A stretch of 64,000 nucleotides of DNA from Phaffia rhodozyma (taxonomy: Eukaryota; Basidiomycota; Tremellomycetes; Cystofilobasidiales; Mrakiaceae). The stretch's first letter is position 1. Every line of letters begins with the position of its first letter. The notes below the pieces were generated by a model. It saw only the letters and a program-made list of their open reading frames with translations, did no database searches and was not told the origin of the DNA. The translations under genes and the position numbers were made by a program. Positions 43,378 to 55,700 of the stretch are shown here, piece after piece. The stretch is from NCBI GenBank assembly GCA_014706385.1, contig JACGZH010000002.1, positions 2,294,001-2,358,000 of the forward strand, in the 5' to 3' direction.

Positions 43378-46142
43378 ATGGAGGACGGTTCATTGACCCA
43401 TCCTATTCAGCTGTCTTTGGAACCAGTCCCTCCGCCGGTGGATCCACTGACGTTGAAACCACAGGTCATTTATGATTACGGACCTTCCGGAGCACCTATT
43501 TATCATACGTTTGTGCTTGAACCTTCTCTAGTTTCTGTTTCAAGTATGAACGTTATGAGCTGATGAGACATGCAATATATATATGTGTATATATGGACAT
43601 ACCTTTGTGTTTCGATCAAAAATGATTTTCAACATGCAAACAGCGAGAAATCAGACTCAGAAAAGCTAGGAGGATTAATCCAGAGGATCTGGGCAGAGAA
43701 AGGCGGCCTGGAAGGCTTCACCGAGGACCGGCTCGGAGGGAACTACGACCAAGAGGATAATGAACTAGAGGTCGTTGGCTATCCGAGAGGACAGGATAAT
43801 GAGGAGGCTGGAACAGAACTAGATCTGAAAGGGATGCGAACGTTCAAAACAGATGTTTCCCAAGAACTACAGTTCGTATAATTGTGTCCTATCCCGTTCA
43901 AATGTTGATACGACCTTCTTATCTTCTGCTCTTGTACAACTACGAATCATCCTTCTTAGAAAAGCATATCAATCACTCTCCCACATGCACCACCTGCTAA
44001 CACTCCTACTTCCACCGTCGCTGACATCTTTTGATCCACCTCATCCAGAGAACCAGCTGCCAGCATATGTACCCTTACCAGCTTCTTCTCTCAGCACCTC
44101 GCTCCTTCCCCCGCCTCAGGCGCAGCATGCACTCCAATCTGGTCTGTCCGCCCCGGCATCATCACCGTCGATAGCCGAAACACTCGGACAGAAGCAGGCA
44201 GAGATCAAAAGGACGGCCGAGTTGTTTCGAAAAGGAAAAGAGGAGATGGATAGAGTTTGTGAGATATCAAAGGCTGAATGGGAAGTCGCGCTTGGTATAA
44301 AAGAAGATGGATGGGGAATTGGCTTGATTGGCGGAGGAGCAAGCAGAATAGAGGAGGCCGGACGGACAGGAGGAAAAAGCAGAGCTGGAGATTGGGCGGT
44401 CTGGTACGCTGGAGATCTAGGTCAGTTTGACGTACTTATTTGTGTTGACAAACAAAGAGGCGAGTCAAGAAATGGCTAATCCACATCAGATTCAAATCTG
44501 AAACCCTTGCAGCCCCTCCACTCACAAGACATAGGCATGTCGCTCACCTTCCTCCCACAACAACCTCTTCGTCCGTGCCTTCTCGACCAGTCCTAGAACT
44601 TCCCGCGCAGGCATATAAACGACTGGTCGTGAGCCTCGAAAGAACATCGGAAGGAAAAATTATCGAGAGGATGTGTTCGGCTTGGGAAGAAGAGGCAGAG
44701 GATGACGGGCAGGATCGGGAAGGTGACATCAATATGGATGAAACAAGAGGACAGAAGGACTATTTACGAAAACTACGTAAAGGAATGAAAGAATCTTGGG
44801 AAGAAGAACTCTTCAACGAAGTTTGTCCCGGTTTTTGTCTGATATCTTCCCTACATAACACCTGACTGATGCATCTTCTTCCGAGATGTTCCGTAGGTTT
44901 TGACGGAAGCCAGAGGAAACGCTCTAACTAGACCTTCTGATCTGACGTTGAGCGAGGTAACTCTGGACGTTGCGCCCGGTCTAACTTTGTGTTTAACCTA
45001 CGTTCGTTCTTTCTCTCGTCTCTCCTATGTCTCCTCTCTATTGATCCGGTCTCTCCTTGTCTATGGTTCATACATGCGTTGATCTCAACAGACAAGCACA
45101 CAACCGAAAGGCCCAACACATCCTTATGCGACCTACATTCACGCTGCTCTCCTCCGCTCACTCCTCAACCTGCACGTCCACCGGGCAGAACAACTAAAAG
45201 CTCGACTTCGGCCTGTTTCTGATCCATTAAAAACAAAACAACGGCCGAAAGTGTTGGGACCCGTGTTGAATGAGGTAATGTCTTGGGCGTTAAGCGAGAA
45301 GGTGAAATCGGTAGTTAGGAATTACGTGGAAGATGGTGTACACAAATGGGGTGGAGTAGGAGTTGGGGAGATGACTGATCGAATGATAGGCAAGGAAAAA
45401 GGAGCGTCATGTAGAGTTGGATTCGAGGGCAGGTTCGGCTTTCTCTTCTTTTCTCTCATTTTCCTTCTCCCCAATTTCTTATCGCGCTAATATTCCCTAC
45501 TTCCGTCACTGTGCCAATGATCGATCAGACGACCAATCATCTTATACCTCCAACCTCCATCCAGACTCACATTTCAAAAACCTCCTGCCTCGCCATCTGA
45601 ATCAACCGTCATTCTTCCTATCTCAGACTTGGCCCATCTGAATTCATTACTAGAACTTGAATTGAAGGACGCAGTTCTCTCCAAAGCGGCTTCACTAAGA
45701 CCACGACCGCGATCGGGAACGGATGACGGAGGAGTAACTGGGTTCGTAGATGGGTTAAAAGGTCTGGCTGTACTTCAGTGGTCTAGAGGCGAGATGTAAG
45801 GACTCCCTTCATTCTTTTCTTGTTTTCCGAACGTCTTTGTTCTTTCCCTTGTTCCGTATGTTAACCTCAACTTCTTACCTCAACATCCATCTTTTTCTTT
45901 GGAATTACAACCAAACTAATCAATCAAATAAACCGAAAAAAAGGCAAATCATCCCTCAAATAACGTTCCCTTCAAACCCTTCGATCCCACACCTGACTCT
46001 CAAAGTTCGAACAATCCTCCTCACCAACGCACTTGACCATAAGAATCAAGATCAAACACGTGATCCCGAAGTAAGAACGGTGAAGGGACCGGATGTGTGG
46101 GATCAAGTCACTTCGGTCTTACAGTTTGCTCTCTCGAGATGA
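43378..46142 (+). CDS. MED17: Mediator complex subunit 17 (Med17/Srb4)
   Basis: This is the scaffold subunit of the Mediator head, needed for most RNA polymerase II transcription. The N-terminus IQLSLEPVPPPVDP is followed by KLGGLIQRIWAEKGG and LEGFTEDRL, the conserved Med17 block usually written as ERGDF..LTE. The mid-region has EIKRTAELFRKGKEEM and EWEVALGIKEDGWGIG, the equivalent of the conserved basidiomycete WGL motif. Then come IYAALLRS-like helices (YIHAALLRSLLNLHVHRAEQ) and a C-terminal VWDQVTSVLQFALSR, stopping at 46140-46142. Most of the length is weakly conserved, as is usual for Med17. Eight or so introns; some ends (45430-45660) are uncertain. The family call rests on the N-terminal and WGL-like blocks. 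Confidence 0.72.
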
Positions 46143-46792
46143 GATGCCTTTCCCTCTTCCTTCTCTGTTTTTTCAAGGGTCAATCGGAGGGGTGTGAGAC
46201 CGTCATACTTTCATGGTTGGAGATTAATAGAATATACTCGATAAGCTCTGTGTCTGTGAGTAAGATGGCCTTCGAAAGATCGTCGAAGAGGAATAGAGGA
46301 ATAAATATCGAAAAGGAATTGATAATACAGAGAATACAGAGGCAAATCACCATTCGACAAGAAACAGATTTAACGTCGAGGAAAAGAGAAAGAAGGAGAA
46401 GAGAAAAACACAAGTAGGTAGGAAAAAAACAAAGGGCAAGTCGGAGTAATTCGGGATCATGCAGAGAACAAGCCCAAATACATCGAAGCGAGCGTGTACA
46501 TATGGAGTTTACAAACAAAGGGATGCGAAAGGCAACAATAGAAACTGATAAATGAAACTAACAACACAGAAAAAGAATGATACAGGATGAGATGGATCCC
46601 GCAAAGAGAAAGAAAGACCAAACACGAAAGTATTATATACAAACAAGGAATCGAGCCTAGGAGAGACATGTGGTAGAGAGCGTTTAATTTGTTTACTCCG
46701 TCAAGGGAACAGGAAGGATGGGAGGCAAGAAAGGGAAAGAATATGTTTACGATAGAAAAAAGTAAGGTGAAAAGTGAAAAAGCACTCTAAGA
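46143..46792. other. Convergent 3' region, MED17 and bHLH gene
   Basis: The 650 bp are A-rich on the plus strand. Short frames on both strands are hydrophobic or Lys/Arg-rich by composition and show no family features. I see only 3' sequence. Confidence 0.45.
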
Positions 46793-49700
46793 TTACTCAA
46801 TCATACTATCCTCACTCTGTCTTCCTATATCTAGACCTAAACCTCTCATCCCAGGTTTTTCTTGGTTATGGCTCTGCTTGTAATCGTACGTACTCTGGGT
46901 GCCCTCACCTGAGGCGACATTCACCCAACTGTCGCCTACCCCACCACTTCCGCCACTACCGAACCGCCTGTCTGACAGCCTCCCTCTCTCTTCTTCTTCA
47001 GAAGAAACAGTCCCTCTAGGCGAGTCTGTCGAATTTCCACCGGACGGTGGTTTCTCACCTGCAGATGCTGCGCCCATCCATGAGTGAAACAGTAGTGATG
47101 GAGGAGACATTGAAGTCGTCGACATGGGCGATGTGATTGCCTCCGGCTGTTGATGGCCGTGAGTGTGGGAGTGCCCGTGAGGATGAAATGATTGAACAGG
47201 AGGAGGTGCATGTTCGAAATGCTGCGGTAGTTCATCTTTAAGTCCGTAGATCGATTGGAATTGGAATGTGCTGGTATCATCTGGAGAATCCGGATAACCA
47301 GCTGGCGCGGTGACGTTATAGTCGGGTGGGATGATTTGCGTTCGGATAGCAGGCGAGGCAGCGCTCGAGGGATTAGACGAGAGGTTAGAGAGTTGAGATT
47401 CCGAAGAGAGTCGACCAGGAGAGTGATTTCGACCTGAAAACGAGGAGAGTGCGACTTCTAGTTCCGAAGTACGTCTGGATTGAGCTTGAATGATTTGATG
47501 AAGATATCTGCAGCACGTGAGGAAAAAATTGTCAAACCGTCGTCAACAATCGCCATGTTCCTGAATGATGACGACCTTAGAAGAAGTTATAAGACCTACC
47601 GAATATAGTCCACCGATTTTTTCTTCAAGAGTATAGAAGGCAAGATAGAACGAAAACACTCTGTCAGAACGAGCGAGACAACCACTCAAAATGGATGGCC
47701 AGAAGAGAAACATACCAAAACGATTCCCTTGTTGGGCTTTCCATCCGCCCCATACGCGTTGTTTCCCCCTGCGCCTCCGCTCTTTTTCTTCTTCTTCTTG
47801 GTCGTTGCCTTAGCACCTTTCTTACCCTTTATAACAACGACCGAAGCCGATTCATCCTCTTCCTCTTCCTCAATATCCTCTGGGGTGGGACCAGGAACGC
47901 TGACGGTGAGATCCATGGAAAACTTGATTCCGCCGAGATTGGCAAGGACAGACGAAGCAGGGTGAGCGTAGGCGGCTCCTGCTTCGAGCATGCATTGGGG
48001 TAACAATGTCGCTAGCTCCGAAATTTTTTCGTTGATTGTGTCCCGTCGACGACGTTCGACCGCATTATGAGACTCTCGACGTCGCCGTCGTTTTTCCGTG
48101 AGCAGTGCCCTAAAGAAGACAAGAGGTAGAATCAAAGCAAAATATGCAGAGACAGACAAATCATCGTCAGTATGGAAACTCACAAGAGTAAGATACTTTT
48201 GCTGACTTACGCCTTGTCCAAAATTTCGATTCCATCTTCCTCCTCGTTTTCGCCATCCCCCTCAGCCTCACCATCACATTCACCATCACCTTCGATATCA
48301 TCATCGTCGTTTTCATCCATACCTCCTTCGACCGGACCTTCTTTGACAAGAGAGAGTTCCTTGCCATCAGTACTCGTCGGAGAGAACATCCAACTGGTAC
48401 TGCTCGGACCTCCGCTAGAGCCCGGTCTGCCATTGACATTTGCGCCGCTGGTACCGGCGCTACCAACACCGACGGCGGCACCGGTTCCGATCGCGTTTGT
48501 GGCGTAACCCAAAGGAAAGGAATCAAGCCCAATTCCCTGAAGAGCCGACGGGAGGGACGATCCGGTGGCCAAGTTGAAGCTAGGTGGCGATCGAGAATAA
48601 TTTGGCATCACAATCGAGCTCGCCCTTTGACGGCCGGAAGCGACGGAAGGAAGAACGCCAAGAGATGAGCCAAAGGATTGACCAGATTGATAGCTAGCGC
48701 TATGGACCGAAGGGGAGGAATCTAGCACAGTCGGTCGCTGGGACGCATTGAACGATCCTTTCCGAACAGACCGAGATCGGGACGACGGGGCTTTCCCTCC
48801 AGCGGAAGACGGAGGCGGCGCATTTATCGCACTCTGACCACGGACGGCCGACCTAGATCTAGACCTAGTAGCAGAAGAGCCCTGTTTGTTATAAGACCCG
48901 GTTTGGCCAGCGTTTTTTGCCTGGTTGGCAGCGGATGAATTCGAGGACGAGAAGGTAGTAGTGGGCGAGCCAAAGGTCATGCCATGGGCCGAGGTGGTCC
49001 TGGCTTGATCTCCTCCGGATCCATTATGAACATTATCCGCATAGGAATATCCAGAGGCTTGGCTGATCGAGTACACACTCGAATCTGTTGGACTTTGTGG
49101 ATGATTAGACTGATCCTGAGGCCGGTATTGGATGGACTGAGAAACCGGAGGGTACAGTCCGTTGTGCAGATTGGCCGGACTGGTGGAGGTGGGGAGATCG
49201 ATTCCATGAAAGGGGGATCGAGACAGATTGCCGCCATCTGAGAACGAGGAAAGACTCTGTGGATTGGGAATCGTGTTATCGTGAAGGTAGTTGTGACTGC
49301 CAGTAGAGCCGTTGAAGTTGAAGCCATGCAAGGGAAGAGATGTCGCACCGTTGGCTCCGGCGTTGTTAGAGAGTCTATCGAGCGAGCTGTCCCCCTCGGT
49401 ACGTGTGCCTGACCGGTTGGTGGGCGAGTCGTCGGCAAAGTTCACCAAGGACGATAATGCCTCGAGGTCGAGTACTGCTGTATCTCTGTATGATGACGAT
49501 TGTGAAGGATTTGTATATTTGTGTAGATGGGCAAAGGAGGATCCCCGAGAAGAGGCCGAGAGATTATAGTTGTGCTCTGGTGGGAATTGATGAAGCGACG
49601 ATTGATGATGAGCTGAAGCGCAAGAGAAATGCTAAACGGGTTAGTCGGGGTTCCGAGTGCTTTACACAACGACTATAACAAGAGAAGGGAAGGAAAGAAG

Positions 49701-50398
49701 GAAAACGGAGACACCGAGGATGGGCCAACCATTCGTTCCTTCGACGCGGTCATCTTCTTTCGGTTTTCGGAGTGTACCGACCTACGCCGGCCCGGCTTTT
49801 AGCCTGGCGGTCATTGTGATGATTTTGACTCTTCTCCTTCCCCTGTTTTCCTAAAACCCTACGTCGAAAGACTCCAACCCAGATACAGAAGAACAAGAAG
49901 AGAAAAGGGAGGATTTACAGTCTGTTGAGAGGTTTTGAAACCAGCTGGCAGAGTCGTCGTTATTAGACCCGTTCTTGAAGAAAGAATTGCTGGCTGTCGT
50001 CGTGGCCGAGGCCGAGAGTGGGATTTCAAATCCCTCTTTCTTGACCTTCGGATTGGTTCTATAAACACCATGTACATTCAAGGGCAAGGGATAACAACAT
50101 GGGTGATGCGTGTATGTATGTCAACGAAACAAACGAAAGATCAGTCTCCCATCATCCCGTTTAGAAAGATTGAAGGGAATGAGGAGGAAGACAGAGCAGA
50201 CAGAATGGAGGGAGATTTCTCCGCTCTTTTGCCCCTTTTTTCCCCACATTTCCCGTCCCTTTTCTCTCCACGTACAATCCCCCGGGTCGATCTTGTCTAA
50301 TCGATCGTATTCCCTAAAGCGTACAAACATCACAAGGACAGAACTCACAAGTATGGAGAGCTCGACGGCATATACATCGACCGATGTTGAGCACTCAT
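46793..50398 (-). CDS. bHLH transcription factor, Ser/Asn-rich
   Basis: This probable nuclear E-box-binding regulator has a basic region RRRRESHNAVERRRRDTIN followed by helix 1 EKISELATLLPQCML (about 48010-48100). The His, Glu and Arg of the H-x3-E-x3-R pattern fit CACGTG recognition. After a loop enlarged by an acidic and poly-Lys insertion (EEEEEDESA, TTKKKKKKSGG), helix 2 KGIVL/KKSVDYIRYLHQIIQ is completed in the next exon, with a short coiled coil (RRTSELEVALSS). The N-terminal 500 residues are Ser/Asn/Gly-rich; the C-terminus is Pro/Ser/His-rich. I place the start at 50398 (MSAQHRSMYMPSS), giving exons 50398-50352, one ending near 49911 (NDDSASWFQNL), and a large one to about 48200. Targets are unknown. 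Confidence 0.85.
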
Positions 50399-52766
50399 CT
50401 TAAGAGAAGGAGAAGAGATTAATGCTTTAGATGCTGAATGCGTACGCTAAGAGTTTGTGTGAGTGTATGCAAGTTGGGTACAGCGGTCCTACCAGGAAGG
50501 TGTTGTTGGGAGACAAAGCGAGACCATACACCCACACGCGGGTTACGGAGAGGCAGGGCAAGGTACCAAGCAAAAGGCGCTCAAGGCACCGGCGCACAGT
50601 AAATTCTCGGCAAAAAAATAAGATAATGATTCATGTTATTCAAGTACTTTTTAGTCTGTCCTCTCGGGAAGTGCAGCGAGGAAGGCAAACTGGATAGACG
50701 GGGTTCCATTGGCGTAGACCGGTTCCACAGTTCCGCGGACCCGGACTCGGTTCTTTGAATAATTAACTCGGGTCTTCGACCAAGTTACGTAAGCATACTC
50801 TTCACCTTTCATCACCAAATGCTGAACAGACCGCGTCACTCTTGCACGTTGCTGACGCTTAGATAGTAAAGGACTTCGGTAGTCATAATTGTCGATATCG
50901 CTTACTCTCTTTGGCTCTTGACGTGTGTACTACTCATGTGTTAATCCATAATTCTTGATATTGAAACCTCACCCCATGATGAATATAGCAGAAAGCCGTT
51001 GTGTTTATCAAGTGATGATGCTGGACGTATTATAGTATGGACTTTTTGTTATTTGTGTATTTTCCATCGGCTTTAAGATTGCCTCATGTTCGTCCTCCGA
51101 AACTTCAGTTGAGACAGCCTGATCAGTACTCTTCATGTATGTGATAGAACAAACAAGAAGAGAGACAATATTCCCTTATTATGTTACTCGTGTAGGGTCC
51201 AACAGAAGACTCTGGCATCTGGACCCACTTCGATATTCACAACCCTGTTCGTCTTCATGTCAGAGAAAAAGTATCAAGCACTCCATCTGCCCAGGGAAGT
51301 AAAGAGGAAGCCAACTCCAGCTTCACGCTGGCGCCTCGATAGGGGTAAGCACACGTGAGACAACACATTCACCTGAACGGCATGCATCTCGGCAACCCTG
51401 CCAGCCATTCAAAAAATATCGACCTCCCAAAGTGTTCGGACGATACGCTTGATCTTGATGGTATTCTAGATTCCCTATATCACTTTTACGGTGTTCTTGA
51501 GAGGCTTCTTGGGACCAAACCGATGCACTTCGTTCAAATGACGAGCCCATAGTGTAGGCCAGACACGTCGATAAATTAGAAATACAAGCAAAAATCTCAT
51601 CCCATTTAAATCTAAGAAGGGATAAGAGGATTCTTCTTGTTTTTATACCTTGAAACAAACGTGAAGACGATTCCTAGATGTCAAAGCTTCGTTATAATCG
51701 AGTGTCTGCAGGTGCAGACGACAGAAGAAACTCAGTTACTAAACATTCCGTCACATTGGTGAAGGATGGACCTCTTGCTTGACAACAGCATCCGCATGTG
51801 ATCAGTTCTTACTTCCTTGCAAACAGCGGGGCAGGATACGTGGAAATAACGGCCAATCGATAAGAACCTGTATTATTCCTTAGGCATCTTCTTTGTCGCC
51901 GGATATATAAAGCTTAGACTCTCTGAAAACAGATTCGAAAAGAGACGAGGAGAGTTCAGGAACACCTCCCGTCAATTGTTCACATCAGCAAAATAGAGCC
52001 GAACAGATCATTAATTGGACGTTCTGATTAGCTTTAACCGTATGGGAAAGGCTTAAACAAAGACAAATATGATAACCACCCAGTGTAGGTCGAAAGAATG
52101 AACAAGTTTGCATGCTTGAGAAACGTCATTAGAGCTAAAATCAACTTGATCAGTCCCGGTCTTGGACTAACGCACAAGAGCATGGCAAGATCAGATGCGA
52201 GGAGAAACTGAACAATTCGTACCATTCCATCAAGTGATAATAGGGCGTTGGAGTTGGTTAGCAAGAACGACAAATCGAACTGAGTCGTCTGTTTCGCTGT
52301 CGAAATTCAACAGGCTTTGGTTATCTTTTGTTAGAGGTACATATGCGTTTCACAGTAGACTGTTTGGAAAGAGACAGCACTCATTTCGGTAACACAATGT
52401 CTCTCTCGTGCAGTCCGACAAACTTCTGTCTCAAGAGTGGCAGTCGTTCAGCGTGCTAACCAATCGTCGTCAGTCAATGCACAATGCTTGAGAAAGGATG
52501 GAAGATCGAAGATATCAAGATTTACAACAGAGGTGGCGCAAGAAACAGACAAGGATAGCAGACTTTGTAGTATCGTAACAGTTTGAAACTGACGCTCACG
52601 CTCAAGTCAGCCTGACAAACGTTGTTAGCCTGGCATGTTTGCCTGCGTGGAACAAAGATCCTCTACTCGCTTTGATCATCACCATCAACCTAGAACCCAC
52701 ATCCCTTCAATCTCTCGTTCCTATCGTCTCCCCTCTAATCAATCTATCTCATTACAGAAAATACAT
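50399..52766. other. Long intergenic stretch (2.4 kb) between the bHLH gene and RPN1
   Basis: This is the largest stretch without a supported gene. It should contain the bHLH promoter on the left and the RPN1 promoter on the right, with a probable 5' UTR intron of RPN1 ending at about 52758. On the minus strand, protein-like pieces occur at 50651-50824 and around 51183-51255, but I could not join them in phase. No tRNA, rRNA, tandem repeat or transposon end is seen. Confidence 0.4.
50651..50824 (-). CDS. Candidate terminal exon of an unrecognised gene
   Basis: Behind a TTCAG acceptor the minus strand reads HLVMKGEEYAYVTWSKTR, later RVRVRGTVEPVYANG and PSIQFAFLAALPERTD, then a stop. The alternating polar/hydrophobic pattern looks like beta strands of a real protein. 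No family is recognised. A possible upstream exon (51183-51255) does not splice to it in phase with the donors I can see. It may be a decayed gene. Confidence 0.25.
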   Translation of the reverse strand, partial: QHLVMKGEEYAYVTWSKTRVNYSKNRVRVRGTVEPVYANGTPSIQFAFLAALPERTD

Positions 52767-55700
52767 ATGGAGCCTGAAAAGCCCTCGTTTGAGATCTCGG
52801 TCACCTCGGAGGACCCAAAAAAGAAGGACGATAAAGAGTCCAAGGAGAATGAAGAATCCAAGGATACATCCGGTACGGAAAAGAAGAAAGCCATCAATGG
52901 AGAAGGAAAGAGTGGAAAGAACGAGCCTGCTGTTGACGAATTAGTGAGTATAGTAACGTCTCGCTCCGTGATTCTTCTATGCGCCTATCTGTTCCCCTCT
53001 TGTGATTGGTCTCCGCTCTCTCCTCAGTTTTTGCGTTGATCTCGGGCGAGACTGTTGGGTTGTGGCGTGTATTTCCCTTGTTGAATTCTCCCTCTTCAAC
53101 TGCTATCTTGTGACTAGCTGTCTAGTCGATGGTTCATTCGAGAGGAGAGATTGGTTAAACGAGAGCGTATCTGTGGGAATCATCATGCTTGCCTCTTCTC
53201 AAGATACAAGCTTGTACATTGACATTGAAACTTGGAGAGATGAATACGATCAGCTTGGTCTGATATAAGGTCGCCATCAACTCAGATCGCTTTACTAATG
53301 AATTCCTGATACGCTCTACTGTCATCGAATGTCCAACAGTCTGAAGAGGATCAAAGTCTCAAAAACGAGCTCGAAATGCTCGTCGAACGTTTAAAAGTGA
53401 GCTTTCTCTTTGGTCCATCGCTCTCGGTCGCTGTGCTTACACGCCTCTTGGGCTTTTCTTTGCCTAAAAAAGGAATCCGACATCACTCTCTATATTCCTG
53501 CTCTTGAATCTCTCCGCAACCTGATCCGAACATCCACAAGCTCGATGACTTCCGTCCCGAAACCCCTCAAATTCCTTCGTCCGTTTTACTCTGAGCTCGA
53601 AGCCGTTCGATCAGCATGGGGAGCTGAACTTTCTACACAAAAAGTCAGCTCTTTATCTCTCGTCATGGCACTTTCTCTCGATCTATCAACTCTTATGCTT
53701 ATACCTCGTTTGAACCAAATAGACTCTTTTGGCCTCGATCCTCTCTGTTTTGGCAATGACGTACTCGGATACCGGCAAGCGAGACACTCTCCACTATCGG
53801 TTGATCTCTCAGTCAACTGAGGATCCTGGTTCATGGGGAAACGAGTATGTTCGACATCTTGCTGCTGAGTTAGGCGAAGAGTATCTGGAAATTTCTCTCC
53901 CCGCGGATGAGGGAGAAGAGAAGCCAAAACTGGACGGAAAGGATTCAATTGTAGAGGATGCGAAGGAACAAGACAAGAAGATTCCTTCCTCGCCGAGAGC
54001 AGAGACAACAAAGGAGGGTTTGTTGAAACTTGCTTTAGATCTTGTCCCGTTCTTCTTGAAGCACAACGCCGAGGCCGACGCGGTTGATTTGTTGCTGGAG
54101 CTCGAGGCCATTGAGAGAATTCTCGAGGTGGTCGACAAGGATACGTATCAGCGAGTGTGTCTCTACATGGTTTCGTAAGCCCTCTTCAATTCCTTTCTTG
54201 CGGAGTCTGGCTGGTTTGGTCGATGACATAAATCCAGATTTCCATCCTATTCGCTAATCACTAGTTTCCTTTGATTCTACATCACTCATGATTGTAGGTG
54301 TGTCAACCTGTTGGTCCCGCCGGATGACATTCGGTTCCTTCGAACCGCCCATGCTATCTATGCTAAGCACTCAAGATATTCCGAAGCTATGACGCTTGCC
54401 ATTCGAATCGGAGACAAGGATCTTGTTCGAGAAGCTTTCAATGCTCCCGCCAATTTGTATGTGTTACTGTTTTTGTATAATTCTCATCTTTCTCTTTCGG
54501 GACCTTCTGTTTTCGGGCTCTGGCCATCCACCTTGTCGTGCGCTTGCTTGCTCATCCTGTGATGTCGAATCATTTAGGTCAATGAAGAAGCAGCTAGCAT
54601 TCCACCTGGCTAGGTCAAACATTCCGATTGACTGGGTTACCCCTGAAATCGCTGAAGGGTCGGACGATATGCCAGAGCTCGAGGAAGAGCTCGTCGAATG
54701 TATCAGCAATACCAAGCTCTCAGAGTTCTTTAAACTGTTTGCTAAGGAATTGGACGTTGTCGAGCCAAAAGGTTTGGAGGACATCTACAAGAGCCATTTG
54801 GAGAGCACTCGTGAGCGCTTTTCTTCTTTTTCCTTTCTTTCTTTCGCTACTCTATGATAATGTCAGTGTTGAGGAATTATCTGACTTCTCGCTACAAATT
54901 GTCACAATAGGGACGATGATGTCGATCGATTCTGCCCGAGCCAACTTGGCAGGAACCTTCGTTAACGCGTTCGTCAATGCTGGATTTGGAAACGATAAGT
55001 TAATGGTTGAAGCTGAAGAGGGAAACTCTTGGATTTATAAGAACAAGGATCATGGTTTGTTCTCTTTCAACCCCGTCACGCAATATCTTCACAAACTTCT
55101 GTTTGATCGCTTGTTAACATATTTACGCACTATCTAAAATTTTAGGTATGATGTCGGCAGCTGCTTCCTTGGGAATGAGTTTGCTCTGGGACACGGATGT
55201 GGGACTGTCCCATGTGGATAAGTACATGTACTCTTCTGAAGAGTATATCAAGGTTTGTCCTCAGTTTTCTTTTTTAGTTTCTTTTTTCTGTTCTCAAACA
55301 CAACCACTAACATACTTCGGGTATGAAACTGGCTGATGGGTACCAGGCTGGAGCGGTGCTGGCTACCGGTATCCTGCACGCCGGTGTGCGAACCGAGGTC
55401 GATGCTGCATTTGCGCTTCTGGAGCCACATGTGGAAAGCAAGAGCGTGCCACTCAAGATCAGTGCAATCATTGGGTATGTTACTCGCTTACTTGTGTATC
55501 CCCCAAAGTCTTGTAGCTATCTTTCTGTTCAAAAGAATTGACTCATCAATGATTCGCCTTGCGATTGAATCAATCTCAGAATCGGATTGGCCTATTCAGG
55601 AGCACAACGACAAGACTTGCTTGACCTTCTCAGTCCTTATATCGCAGACGAGACCACCTCGATGGAAGTTGCCTCTCTCACCGCTCTCGCTCTCGGTTTC

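Noticed and set aside
52532..52541. GGTGGCGCAA near RPN1, resembling the PACE element of proteasome genes
   Set aside because: The yeast element is GGTGGCAAA. This differs by an insertion, there is no matching copy at UMP1, and Rpn4-type control is not general outside ascomycetes.
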